A DNA stretch of 64,000 bases, taken from NCBI GenBank assembly GCA_947625815.1, contig CANQPU010000010.1, positions 1-64,000 on the forward strand. Reading direction: 5' to 3'. The notes below the pieces were generated by a model, which searched no databases, was not told where the DNA came from, and saw nothing but the letters and a program-made list of their open reading frames with translations. A program made the translations under genes and the position numbers. Origin of the DNA: an uncultured Oscillospiraceae bacterium. Lineage in GTDB: Bacteria > Bacillota > Clostridia > Oscillospirales > Oscillospiraceae. Shown one piece after another: positions 40,406 to 52,175 of this stretch; position 1 is the stretch's first letter, and every line of letters begins with the position of its first letter.

Positions 40406-41949
40406 TACTGGTAGTCCTCCTCATTCTTGATAGAGGGCAGTACGTTGTAGACCACGAGGGAGATGACCGCCACCACCACGAACACCATGATGCCGACCAC
40501 GGAGGCCAGGTAATACTTGGCGTCGGAGCCGGTGGTGATCTTAAAGAGCCACGTGATCAGAAGGTCCGTGTAGCCCACGGAGCCCGACGCGCCGGAGGCC
40601 TTGGGGTTGGATGGGCCGCCGCCCGTCAGGAGGTAGATGACGTTGAAGTTGTTCATGTTCCCCGTAAAGCTGGTCAAGAGATAGGGGCCGGTGATGAACA
40701 GCATGTAGGGGAGGGTGATCTTGATGTACTGCTGCCAGGCGTTGGCGCCGTCGATGCGGGCCGATTCGTACAGGTCCGCCGGGATATTCATGAGGATGCC
40801 GGTGGCGATCAGCATCAGGTGCGGGATCCCGATCCAGATGTTGATGAGGATCACGGTCACCCTGGCCCAGGTGGCGTCATCCCAGAAGGGCAGCGGTTCC
40901 TTGATCCACCCCCAATCCAACAGCGTCAGGTTGATAAGGCCGTTCTTGGCGAACATCTTGGAGACATAGAGGAGCGAGATGAACTGGGGAATGGCGATGG
41001 TCAACACCAGAATGGTACGCCACATTTTTTTGAGGCGGATGCCCTTCTTGTTGATCATCATGGCCACGAACATGCCCAGGAAGTAGTTGGTGAAGGTGGC
41101 CAGGAACGCCCAGATCAGCGTCCAGGACAAGATCTCGCCGAAGGTGGCGGAATAGGACTGGCTGCCGCCGCCGGAGTTGGAGGTCCAGGAGAACATCGTG
41201 TTGAAGTTGTCCAGGCCCACCCAGGTAAAGAGGTTATTTTGATAGCCGTTATGCGCGCCGTCATAATTGGTGAAGGCCACCAAAATCATGAACACGATGG
41301 GCAATACGGTGAAGATCAGGATACCGGTGAGGGGCAGCGCCAGAAGGGTCTTGTAGAACTGCTCATCCACCATGGACTTCAGGTCGTCCTTGTCGGATTT
41401 GAGCTTACCGCCCTTTTTGAGGATCTGCTCCATGATTTTGTTCTGCTTGACGTTGAGCCGCCAGGTGTAGATGAAGGCCACGATGAAGAAGATGGTCAGC
41501 ACGCCGTAGAGCAGGATCTTGAAGGAGTTGTCGTGGTAGATGGTGGTATAGGTATCGAGGACGGGATCGTACCCCTCGACAGGGCCCTGCTTGCCCAGGG
41601 AGGGCAGCATGCTCAGCCAATAGCCGCCCGCCAGGATCATGTAGAAGATAAAGACCAGCTCAAACACCAGGAAGAGCAGGCCCCGCAAAATCTGGCCCCG
41701 GGCAAGGTTTCCGAAGCCCATGACCAGATAGGACGTTTTGGTTTTCCAATCCCCGTGAGCGAACGTGACGCCAATATCGCGGAACTCGTTGATGACGGCC
41801 AGAGCCGCCCTCTTGATGTACCCGCCGATATTTTTGAAGAAATGTCCGATGGCCCGGGGGATGGCGCAGAAGAAGGCCGCCAGCCGGTAGAGGAATCTTT
41901 GCCACTTGGAAAGGCGGAGGAATTCCAGGTCACTGTATTGTTTCATCAT
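40405..41949 (-). CDS. Maltodextrin ABC permease, MalF-like
   Basis: 514-aa permease, long because of a MalF-type N-terminal extension with extra membrane helices (about 90-120 and 145-165) and a charged loop before the core. The EAA motif is ESARIDGANAWQQYIKITLP (about residues 392-411). A hydrophobic N-terminal stretch follows a charged start. It lies 106 nt after the binding-protein gene, across a strong hairpin. Confidence 0.94.
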   Translation of the reverse strand: MMKQYSDLEFLRLSKWQRFLYRLAAFFCAIPRAIGHFFKNIGGYIKRAALAVINEFRDIGVTFAHGDWKTKTSYLVMGFGNLARGQILRGLLFLVFELVFIFYMILAGGYWLSMLPSLGKQGPVEGYDPVLDTYTTIYHDNSFKILLYGVLTIFFIVAFIYTWRLNVKQNKIMEQILKKGGKLKSDKDDLKSMVDEQFYKTLLALPLTGILIFTVLPIVFMILVAFTNYDGAHNGYQNNLFTWVGLDNFNTMFSWTSNSGGGSQSYSATFGEILSWTLIWAFLATFTNYFLGMFVAMMINKKGIRLKKMWRTILVLTIAIPQFISLLYVSKMFAKNGLINLTLLDWGWIKEPLPFWDDATWARVTVILINIWIGIPHLMLIATGILMNIPADLYESARIDGANAWQQYIKITLPYMLFITGPYLLTSFTGNMNNFNVIYLLTGGGPSNPKASGASGSVGYTDLLITWLFKITTGSDAKYYLASVVGIMVFVVVAVISLVVYNVLPSIKNEEDYQ

Positions 41950-41966
41950 ATCACCCCTTTATTTAA

Positions 41967-41998
41967 ATTGGCCGGAGCCTTTTGGGGCTCCGGCCAAT
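41967..41998 (-). other. Intercistronic hairpin between binding-protein and malF-like genes
   Basis: ATTGGCCGGAGCC and GGCTCCGGCCAAT form a perfect 13-bp stem with a 6-nt loop, followed on the minus strand by TTTAAATAAAGG. This is typical of a partial terminator or 3' stabiliser that allows much more binding protein than permease to be made. Confidence 0.75.
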
Positions 41999-42055
41999 CG
42001 TTGCCGTGTCAGGCGATGCCAAAGCTTTGTCTGTTTCTTTGGTCTTATGTAGTGC

Positions 42056-43609
42056 TTACGCAGGGATAAGGGTAATGGTGTTGGTGGAGGTGTCGAGCTG
42101 GACCTTGTAGGTGCCGGCGGTCTCGACGACGAAGTTGCCGTCGCCCGCGCCGACGCTGACATCCCAGGCGCCGCCCTGGCGGCACTTGAGCTCGGCTCCG
42201 GCCTCCAGCTCAAAGCTGTCGTTGGAGGTCCAGATGTCGCCGTCCTGGGTCATGGGGAAGTCCTTGTCCCAGTTGGAGCCGCCGATGGCGCCGATGACGG
42301 ACCAGGCGTTCTTCTCCTCGTCGGATTTGTTGGCCTCGTCAAGAACGCCCTGGTTGAAGTCGCCGATGCTGCTCTTGTTGTCGGCCTCGTACTTCTCGAT
42401 AGCGGCCTTCAGGGCGGCGTCGGAGCCGTCGCTGGCCTTGACCTCAATGGTGATGTTCTTGCAGATGTCCCACCAGGGCTGGGGGATGTTGCCCTGAGGC
42501 ACGGAGTAAGCGTTCTGCTTGGCAAGGGCGGCCAGGGCCGGGTTGGCCTGGACCTCGGGGGAGGCCTGGACCGTCAGGTTGGAGGGGCCCCAGGAGAAGG
42601 CGTTGAAACGCTCCTGCTGGCACTTCTCGCCGGTGAGGTAGAGGGCCAGCTGGTTGACGGCAGCGCCCTTCTTGGCATCGCTCTGGGGCTTGGCGCCCAG
42701 GAGCTTGCAGCCGTTGAAGGAGCCGATGTGGTACTCCTTGCCGTCCACGGTGTAGGAGGGCAGGTCGGTGACGCCCATGTTGTCGCCCAGGGCCTTCTTG
42801 ATGTCCTCGTAGTTCCAGGTGCCGGTCACGACGATGGCGGCGTTGCTGGAGAACTGGTCAGCCGTAGAGCCGTTGACATAGCAGGTGGAAGAGACCAGCT
42901 TGTAGATGCCCTTGGCGGCGATGAGTCCGTTATCGGAGTTGAAGTTGTCGTTAAAGCTCTTGATGGTGCCGTCGTCATTGTAGGTCCACTCGGAGGTGCA
43001 GCCGGTGCCGAAGAAGAAGCCCGCGTTGTACCAGCCGTTCTCCAGCTCGAAGGCGAAGAACTTGCCGGCCTTCTCGCAGTCCTCGATCAGCTTCTCAAGG
43101 CTGTCCACGTCGGCGTCGGGGATGACGGACTTGTCGTAGTACATGAAGTAGCCGTTGTCGGAGGTGAGAGGATAGGCGTAGAGGCTGTCGCCGGCGGTGG
43201 CGCCCTTGACGGTACCGGCATCGTTGTTTTCGGTGACGGTCTTGGCGGCGCCGGTGCCCAGCTTGGAAACAGCGCCGGCCTCGATGAGGCGGCTCAGCTG
43301 GTCCTGAGCGAAGAAGTAAAGGTCGCCGGAGGCGTTGACGTCGTTGATCACGTTGTTGGCGGCGTCGGCCTCGGAGACGGGCTCGACGGTGGCGTCGAAC
43401 TTGATGCCCAAATCGTTGCTCTTGTTGAAGTCCTCGATTTGAGTCTTGGTCAGCTCGACTGCCGCGTCGGGGCACCAGACGGTGATCTTGTAGGTGCCGG
43501 CCAGGTCGGTTCCGCCCTCGCCGCCGCCTTCACCTTCGCCGTCTTTGTTGCAGGCCGCCAGTGAGAACACCAGCGTCAGCACCAAAAGGATCGTTAAGAT
43601 TTTTTTCAT
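42056..43609 (-). CDS. Maltose/maltodextrin-binding lipoprotein with a C-terminal starch-binding-like domain
   Basis: Lipid-anchored solute-binding protein, 517 aa. Signal peptide MKKILTILLVLTLVFSLAAC with lipobox LAAC, then a Gly/Glu linker. The MalE-type core (TYKITVWCPDAAVELTKTQ, to about residue 430) ends in family-typical SWGPSN and VPQGNIPQPWWD motifs. The last about 85 residues (435-517) look like a separate beta-sandwich: SVIGAIGGSNWDKDFPM, WTSNDSFELEAGAELKCRQ, GAWDVSVG, TYKVQLDTSTNTI, resembling SusE/SusF or X25 starch-binding modules. ATG 43609 has AGGAGG at 7 nt; the ATG at 43615 is too close. First gene of the operon. Confidence 0.92.
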   Translation of the reverse strand: MKKILTILLVLTLVFSLAACNKDGEGEGGGEGGTDLAGTYKITVWCPDAAVELTKTQIEDFNKSNDLGIKFDATVEPVSEADAANNVINDVNASGDLYFFAQDQLSRLIEAGAVSKLGTGAAKTVTENNDAGTVKGATAGDSLYAYPLTSDNGYFMYYDKSVIPDADVDSLEKLIEDCEKAGKFFAFELENGWYNAGFFFGTGCTSEWTYNDDGTIKSFNDNFNSDNGLIAAKGIYKLVSSTCYVNGSTADQFSSNAAIVVTGTWNYEDIKKALGDNMGVTDLPSYTVDGKEYHIGSFNGCKLLGAKPQSDAKKGAAVNQLALYLTGEKCQQERFNAFSWGPSNLTVQASPEVQANPALAALAKQNAYSVPQGNIPQPWWDICKNITIEVKASDGSDAALKAAIEKYEADNKSSIGDFNQGVLDEANKSDEEKNAWSVIGAIGGSNWDKDFPMTQDGDIWTSNDSFELEAGAELKCRQGGAWDVSVGAGDGNFVVETAGTYKVQLDTSTNTITLIPA

Positions 43610-43639
43610 TTTCATTCCTCCTGTTTTTTTAGCGGGACA

Positions 43640-43661
43640 TCATCCCCGCACACGGGGATGA
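43640..43661 (-). promoter_or_regulatory. Leader hairpin of the alpha-glucan operon
   Basis: TCATCCCCG/CGGGGATGA (9 bp, 4-nt loop) in the 5' leader, about 20 nt before the ribosome binding site. It may stabilise the mRNA or act with the adjacent palindrome. Confidence 0.5.
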
Positions 43662-43662
43662 C

Positions 43663-43682
43663 AACAGGGGGTACCCCCTGTT
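43663..43682 (-). promoter_or_regulatory. 20-bp perfect palindrome just downstream of the promoter, candidate operator
   Basis: AACAGGGGGTACCCCCTGTT, perfectly symmetrical with no loop, about 20 nt past the -10 box. Loop-less symmetry favours a dimeric repressor site (LacI/MalR-like regulators bind there) over an RNA hairpin. No regulator gene lies nearby. Confidence 0.5.
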
Positions 43683-43701
43683 CATCCAGCTTTCTTGTAA
43701 C

Positions 43702-43730
43702 ATTATAACAAATCCGCCCGCTTTTTTCAA
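43702..43730 (-). promoter_or_regulatory. Sigma-A promoter of the alpha-glucan operon
   Basis: On the minus strand: TTGAAA (43730-43725), 17 bp, TATAAT (43707-43702). It would drive ten genes down to 28066. Confidence 0.85.
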
Positions 43731-43845
43731 CAGATAGACCGACAAAATAGACAGGATGAATCTAACAAATTTAATCTTCCATTTTTGTGCATATTACACA
43801 AATATTAAAAAGTTTTACGTTTTACTAAAATACTTTGTCTCCGGC

Positions 43846-44358
43846 TCAGTCCCCCGGGGCGTCTCCGGTCATGGAGAGGAGCTGTCCCGCGACCTGGGCG
43901 GCCTTTCCGTCCTCCAGGTGGACGGAGCCGGAGCCCAGGAAGAGGTAGAAGTCCTCGTCGGTGTAGCCGATGTATTCCGCGGCGGCGCCGGTCCCGGTGG
44001 CGGCGTCGTAGATCTTCACGCCGCTCTCCCCGTCCGGGCCCGTCAGGAACTCGGCATATTTTTCCAGATCGGAGGCGGCGACGATGAAGATATCGCCCTT
44101 TCCGATGTTCTCGATGTCCATCATCACGTAGTCGAAGGAGTGGACCTTGACCATACGGATCCCCTCGGGCATGTGCCTCTCAAGCTCCACGGCCAGATCC
44201 ACGTCCCGCAGCTCCGGAACGTCGCAGTAGACGGCGATCTTTTTCGCAGGCGAGGTGTCGGTGATCAGCGCGAAGATCCAGCCCCAGAAAAGCACGGAAA
44301 ACAGGGCCCACAGCACGAAGGTGTGCAGCTGGGAGAAGACGTTCCTGAAAAATCTCAT
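43846..44358 (-). CDS. Membrane-anchored protein of unknown function
   Basis: 170 aa with one N-terminal membrane helix (about residues 12-33, FVLWALFSVLFWGWIFALI) and a soluble, presumably extracytoplasmic, domain with KKIAVYCDVPELR, DYVMMDIENIGKGDIFIV and DFYLFLGSGSVHLEDG. The pattern (DIFIVAASDLEKY) recalls periplasmic-binding-fold fragments, but no family is recognised. It overlaps the preceding membrane gene by 4 nt (ATGA). The downstream 43731-43845 region is A+T-rich and holds no gene. Confidence 0.7.
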   Translation of the reverse strand: MRFFRNVFSQLHTFVLWALFSVLFWGWIFALITDTSPAKKIAVYCDVPELRDVDLAVELERHMPEGIRMVKVHSFDYVMMDIENIGKGDIFIVAASDLEKYAEFLTGPDGESGVKIYDAATGTGAAAEYIGYTDEDFYLFLGSGSVHLEDGKAAQVAGQLLSMTGDAPGD

Positions 44359-44843
44359 GGCTCCACCTCATAAGCGGCGGCGTAGCCGTGGGCGGCATAG
44401 ACCGCCGTGGCCCGGGCCTGGGCCAGCGTCCCGGCCCGGGACTCGCACACCAGCAGCCGGCGGCCCTCCTCCCCGCGCACCTCCACCCGGCGGGCGGTGA
44501 TGCTCTTGCGGATGACAAGGCGCTCCTTCGTGACGGTCACGGGGCCCTCCACCCGCTCCCGCTCCTCCTCACGGAGCATCCGGGCGTGGGTCAGCTCCCG
44601 CTGCTTGGCTGTCACCACAAAGATGTGGCAGTAGAGGATGACCCAGCCCAGGACGGTACTGACGATCACCGCCGCCGGCTCCGTGCGGGCCGCGTTGGCC
44701 GTGCCGGTGACCGCCGCCAGGGCGACGCACACCGCCAGCGCCACGGCGGCCAGGACGCCCAGGGCGACGCGCCACCCTCTGATCTGGGCCCGCAGGCGCC
44801 GGAGATCGGCGTCGGAATATAACTCAATGACCGTACCGGACAT
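44355..44843 (-). CDS. Two-helix membrane protein, unknown
   Basis: 162 aa with two membrane helices (about residues 26-50 and 60-82) and a cytoplasmic C-terminal domain (RLVIRKSITARRVEVRGEEGRRLLV) that has a PH-like beta pattern. It ends with a short helix rich in Ala. AGGGGAG precedes the ATG. Its partner at 43846 is translationally coupled; together they look like a small envelope module. No known family assigned. Confidence 0.68.
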   Translation of the reverse strand: MSGTVIELYSDADLRRLRAQIRGWRVALGVLAAVALAVCVALAAVTGTANAARTEPAAVIVSTVLGWVILYCHIFVVTAKQRELTHARMLREEERERVEGPVTVTKERLVIRKSITARRVEVRGEEGRRLLVCESRAGTLAQARATAVYAAHGYAAAYEVEP

Positions 44844-44896
44844 AAAATCTCCCCTTTCGGAACAGTGCTCCGCCGACGGTTCCCCCGCCGACGGAT

Positions 44897-44924
44897 CGAA
44901 AGCCCGCCTTGCGGCGGGCTTTCG
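44897..44924 (-). terminator. Hairpin after nifJ
   Basis: CGAAAGCCCGCC/GGCGGGCTTTCG, 12-bp stem with a 4-nt loop, 33 nt past the nifJ stop. No T tract, so termination may be partial, allowing read-through into the two downstream membrane-protein genes that lack an obvious promoter. Confidence 0.6.
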
Positions 44925-44957
44925 GGATCGGTAAAGCTTGATTTGCGGACTCGGGGA

Positions 44958-48515
<3,558 letters not shown>

Positions 48516-48584
48516 GTTCTTCTCTCCTTATATTAAAATTTTCAAGAACGATCGTCAGATGGGCGCAATGGCTCATCTTTGTGA

Positions 48585-48613
48585 ATTTTATCACGTTTGC
48601 CTTGCAATGTAAA
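48585..48613 (-). promoter_or_regulatory. Sigma-A-like promoter of nifJ
   Basis: On the minus strand: TTTACA (48613-48608), 17 bp, TAAAAT (48590-48585), 70 nt before the start codon. Confidence 0.7.
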
Positions 48614-48690
48614 TAGAAATTTCCGTTTTTCAAGAGCATTTTTAGGACATGTTGCAAAAAGTCCCCCGGGAGGGCGGTCCCCGGCGCGGT

Positions 48691-49677
48691 TCACATGGGC
48701 GACTCGGTCAGACCGTTCATATAGTCCAGGATCTTCTGGTAGACCGGGTCGGTCTCCTCCACCGGGCAGGGCTGCCAGTTGTTGCGGGAGCCGGTGTAGA
48801 CGTAGCAGGGGATGATGGTGTCGGCGATCTCCGGGCCGTCGTCGCCGAGGGTGACGGTGCACTGGTAGATGGCCGTCCGGTTGCTGGGGCGGACGTTGCC
48901 GCCGAAGCAGAAATTCCCCAGGCAGTAGATGATGGTGCCGCCCTTGTACTTCTCCATGGGCTGGAGCAGGTGGGCGTGAGTGCCCACGATGATGTCCGCG
49001 CCGCGGTCGATCAGGTTGTGGAAGGCCTGGGTGCGCCAGGGCTCCACGTAATAGGTCCCCTCCGCCCCGCCGTGGGGGTAGATGACCTGGACGTCGGAGT
49101 TCTCCGTCATCTCCTGGAGGATGGGATAGAGGGCGCGCTCCGAGCCGGCGTACCACATCTGGCAGGCCAGGATGGCGACGGTGATCCCGTTTTTCTCCAC
49201 GTAGACGGGCTTGTTCTCCTCCGCCACCAGCAGTCCCTCCGCCTGGAGGGCGGCGACGGTGTCCTCCAGGCCGTCCTCGCCGTAGTCGCGCATGTGGTTG
49301 TTGGCAAGGCAGGCCACCTCCACGGAGGAGCCGGAGAAGATCTTGGCGTTGGCGGCGGGGCCGGTGAAGTAAAACGCCCCGGCGGAGCCCTTGTCCCGGA
49401 TAGGGAGGTCCCGGTCGGAGAGGACGTTTTCACAGTTGACCACGGTGATGTCGTCCCCGGAGAAGATGGGCTCCACCTTCTCCAGAAAGTAGGAGTATTC
49501 GTGATTGGTGGTGTACCAGTTGAGGCTTCCGCTCTTGAAGGAGCCCCGGTCTGTGGCGATGGTGCAGTCGCCGGTGAAGGAGATGGTCACGGACTGGGCC
49601 TTGGGGACCTGCGCCACGGGGCCGGGCGTCAGGCGAAGGAACAGGAGCAGCGCCAGGAGGAACCTCAGAAAGCTCAA
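48691..49677 (-). CDS. CapA-family (poly-gamma-glutamate capsule-type) metallophosphatase-like protein
   Basis: 328 aa with an N-terminal hydrophobic anchor (LSFLRFLLALLLFLRL) and a calcineurin-like CapA domain: ISFTGDCTIA, VVNCENVLS, VEVACLANNHMRDYG, YPHGGAEG, IIVGTHAHLLQP, YCLGNFCFGG. Such proteins are tied to cell-surface polymer synthesis, but many solitary homologs have unknown roles. The start is a TTG at 49677, chosen because GAGGAGG lies 8-9 nt upstream and no ATG fits. It lies downstream of its own promoter and 90 nt before the nifJ promoter. Confidence 0.85.
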   Translation of the reverse strand: MSFLRFLLALLLFLRLTPGPVAQVPKAQSVTISFTGDCTIATDRGSFKSGSLNWYTTNHEYSYFLEKVEPIFSGDDITVVNCENVLSDRDLPIRDKGSAGAFYFTGPAANAKIFSGSSVEVACLANNHMRDYGEDGLEDTVAALQAEGLLVAEENKPVYVEKNGITVAILACQMWYAGSERALYPILQEMTENSDVQVIYPHGGAEGTYYVEPWRTQAFHNLIDRGADIIVGTHAHLLQPMEKYKGGTIIYCLGNFCFGGNVRPSNRTAIYQCTVTLGDDGPEIADTIIPCYVYTGSRNNWQPCPVEETDPVYQKILDYMNGLTESPM

Positions 49678-49708
49678 AATGCCTTCCTCCTCTCGATGAA
49701 GTACATTT

Positions 49709-49737
49709 ATTATATAAAAACCGCCCGAATAAAGCAA
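49709..49737 (-). promoter_or_regulatory. Sigma-A promoter of the CapA-like gene
   Basis: On the minus strand: TTGCTT (49737-49732), 17 bp, TATAAT (49714-49709). Almost back-to-back with the divergent promoter at 49746. Confidence 0.75.
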
Positions 49738-49745
49738 GAAAAAGA

Positions 49746-49774
49746 ATGACAGAAACGCAAAAAGGGTGTATAAT
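49746..49774 (+). promoter_or_regulatory. Sigma-A promoter of the formate/nitrite channel gene
   Basis: ATGACA (49746-49751), 17 bp, TATAAT (49769-49774). Only 8 bp separates its -35 from the divergent -35, so a single regulator could control both. Confidence 0.7.
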
Positions 49775-49806
49775 CTCAAAAAAGGCTTTGAAAGAAGGTC
49801 GGACCC

Positions 49807-50562
49807 ATGTACAAGCAGGATTTTGACATCGTCTGCGGCGCCGCGGAATCGAAGCTCCGGGCGATGCGCGCCTCCCCCGTCGGCTATTTCGCCGCCAGTG
49901 TCCTGGCGGGGATGTTCGTAGCCTTCGGCAGCTTCGTGTCCGTCACCGTCAGCGGGCTTCTGGCCCAGTACGCGGGGATCGCGAAGCTGGCCTCCGCTTT
50001 TGCCTTCGCCTCGGCGCTGAGTCTGGTCATCATGGCGGGCAGCGAGCTCTTCACCGGGAACAATATGGTGATGGCCGCGGGGGTCTTCGCCGGGAGGGTC
50101 TCGGCGGTGGACACCATGAAGCTCTGGCTCTTCTGCTGGATCGGCAACTACGTGGGCGCGTGGCTGGCCGTGACCGTCTACCATTTTACGGGCCTTGTCA
50201 CCGGCGCCACCGCGGAGGCCTTCTTCGCGCTGGCCGCGGCCAAGCTCTCCCAGACGGGCGTGCAGATGTTCGTCCGGGGGGTCCTTTGCAATATCCTGGT
50301 GTGCCTGGCCGTCTGGTGCAGTCTGAAGATGAAGTCCGAGGCGGCCAAGCTGGTGATGGTCTTCTGGTGCATCTTCGTCTTCATGGTCTGCGGCTTTGAG
50401 CATTCCATCGCCAACATGTCCGGCATCGGGGTGGCGGTGATGGAGGGCACGGCCATGTTCTGGGAATACGTGCGGGACATCGGTCTTGTGACCATGGGCA
50501 ACATCGCCGGCGGGGTACTCTTCGTCGCCCTTCCCTACTGGCTGTGCGCCCGTAAGGGCTGA
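49807..50562 (+). CDS. Formate/nitrite transporter family protein
   Basis: 251-aa pentameric channel protein with about six membrane helices and the signature AGSELFTGNNMVMAAGVFAG (about residues 78-97), plus GNYVGAW and GVLCNILVCLAVW. Formate export would fit a fermenting anaerobe, but formate, nitrite and hydrosulfide channels cannot be told apart by eye. Confidence 0.93.
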   Translation: MYKQDFDIVCGAAESKLRAMRASPVGYFAASVLAGMFVAFGSFVSVTVSGLLAQYAGIAKLASAFAFASALSLVIMAGSELFTGNNMVMAAGVFAGRVSAVDTMKLWLFCWIGNYVGAWLAVTVYHFTGLVTGATAEAFFALAAAKLSQTGVQMFVRGVLCNILVCLAVWCSLKMKSEAAKLVMVFWCIFVFMVCGFEHSIANMSGIGVAVMEGTAMFWEYVRDIGLVTMGNIAGGVLFVALPYWLCARKG

Positions 50563-50594
50563 AAAGTGCGGCAGCACAGGAAGGGGGCGTTTGG

Positions 50595-52112
50595 ATGGTA
50601 TGCGAGGTCCGGTCGCTGGGGATATCCGGCCTTGACGGATTTGATGTGTCGGTGGAGTGCGCTCTCTCGGGCGGACTTCCCAATTTTGATATCGTCGGGC
50701 TGCCCGACGCTGCGGTCAGGGAGTCCCGGGAGCGGGTGAAGGCGGCCATCAAGGCCTGCGGCTTCCGCTTCCCCGCCTCACGCGTCACGGTGAACCTGGC
50801 CCCGGCGGACAGGAAAAAGGCCGGGTCGCTCTATGACCTCCCGGTCTTTCTGAGCATCCTCTCCGCCTCGGGGGAGATAAAGCCGCCCTCCGACGGGCAG
50901 GCCTTTTTGGGGGAGCTGTCCCTGAACGGCGAGCTCAGGCCCGTCTCCGGCGTGCTCTCCATGGCCATGCGGGCCGGGAGGAGCGGCGTCCGGGAGCTTT
51001 TCGTCCCGGCCCGGAACGCCGAGGAGGCGTCCTTTGCCGGCGGCGTAACGGTCTATCCGGTCCGGCACGTCACCGAGCTTCTGGACCACCTGGCGGGCCG
51101 CGCCTCCATCGCCCCCGCCGGAAAGCCGGAGGTCATGCCCCCGGCGCAGTACGGCGTGGATTTCTCCGAGGTCAAGGGGCAGGAGAACGTGAAAAGGGCC
51201 CTGGAGGTGGCCGCCGCTGGCGGGCACAACATCCTCCTCATCGGCCCTCCCGGCGCGGGTAAGTCCATGCTGGCCAAGCGCCTGCCCACCATCCTGCCCG
51301 ACATGTCCCGGCAGGAGCAGCTGGAGTCCACCGCGATCTACTCTGTGGCGGGGCAGACGGTGGGCGACCGGCATATCCTGACCGAGCGGCCCTTCCGCTC
51401 CCCCCACCACACCATGTCCCACGCAGCCATGGCCGGCGGGGCCCAGCTCCAGCCGGGGGAGATCTCCCTGGCCCACAACGGCGTCCTCTTTCTCGACGAG
51501 CTTCCGGAGTTTCACCGGGATGTGATCGAGGCGCTCCGGCAGCCGCTGGAGGACGGGCGCGTCACCATCTCCCGGGCCGCGGGGACGGCCACGTACCCCG
51601 CCCGCTTTATGCTGGTGTGCGCCATGAACCCCTGCAAATGCGGCTGGTTCGGCCACCCCTCCGGGCGGTGCTCCTGCACCCCCCAGAGCGTGCAGGCCTA
51701 CCGGGCCAAGGTGTCCGGGCCGCTCCTGGACCGCATCGACATGCATATCGAGGTCCCGGCCCTGGAGTTTGAGGAGCTGCGCGACCGCTCTCCGGCCGAG
51801 CCCAGCGCCGCCATCCGCCGGCGCGTCAACGCCGCCCGGAGCATCCAGCAGGAGCGGTACAAGGCCCTCCGGATTAGTTGCAACGCCCAGATCGGCCCCG
51901 AGCCCCTCCGGGAGTTCTGCGCCCTGGACGAGGCCGGGGAGAAGCTGATGAAGAGCGCCTATGAGCGCCTGGGCCTGACGGCGCGGAGCCACGACCGGAT
52001 CCTGCGCGTGGCCCGCACCATCGCCGATCTGGACGGGGGCGGAGCGATCCGGGTCCCCCACCTGGCGGAGGCCATCCAGTACCGGGCCTATGATTTCAAG
52101 GTGGAGGGCTGA
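50595..52112 (+). CDS. YifB/ComM-family Mg-chelatase-like AAA ATPase
   Basis: 505 aa: N-terminal ChlI/Lon-protease-like domain (FDIVGLPDAAVRESRERV), AAA core with GPPGAGKSMLAKRLP (Walker A, about residues 216-230), LFLDELPEF (Walker B), and a C-terminal helicase-type domain with CNPCKCGWFGHP and LDRIDMH. The ComM group promotes branch migration during natural transformation; in Firmicutes the role is unsettled. Starts 32 nt after the channel gene, probably the same transcript. Confidence 0.94.
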   Translation: MVCEVRSLGISGLDGFDVSVECALSGGLPNFDIVGLPDAAVRESRERVKAAIKACGFRFPASRVTVNLAPADRKKAGSLYDLPVFLSILSASGEIKPPSDGQAFLGELSLNGELRPVSGVLSMAMRAGRSGVRELFVPARNAEEASFAGGVTVYPVRHVTELLDHLAGRASIAPAGKPEVMPPAQYGVDFSEVKGQENVKRALEVAAAGGHNILLIGPPGAGKSMLAKRLPTILPDMSRQEQLESTAIYSVAGQTVGDRHILTERPFRSPHHTMSHAAMAGGAQLQPGEISLAHNGVLFLDELPEFHRDVIEALRQPLEDGRVTISRAAGTATYPARFMLVCAMNPCKCGWFGHPSGRCSCTPQSVQAYRAKVSGPLLDRIDMHIEVPALEFEELRDRSPAEPSAAIRRRVNAARSIQQERYKALRISCNAQIGPEPLREFCALDEAGEKLMKSAYERLGLTARSHDRILRVARTIADLDGGGAIRVPHLAEAIQYRAYDFKVEG

Positions 52113-52175
52113 CGCGGGGCAAAAAACGGCGCTGACCGCGCCGCGTCTACAATTATCAAACAGGAGACTACCGAT

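Noticed and set aside
49678-50577. N-terminal extension of the CapA-like frame across the divergent promoter region
   Set aside because: The extension is antisense to the formate/nitrite channel gene; the TTG at 49677 with GAGGAGG explains the real start.
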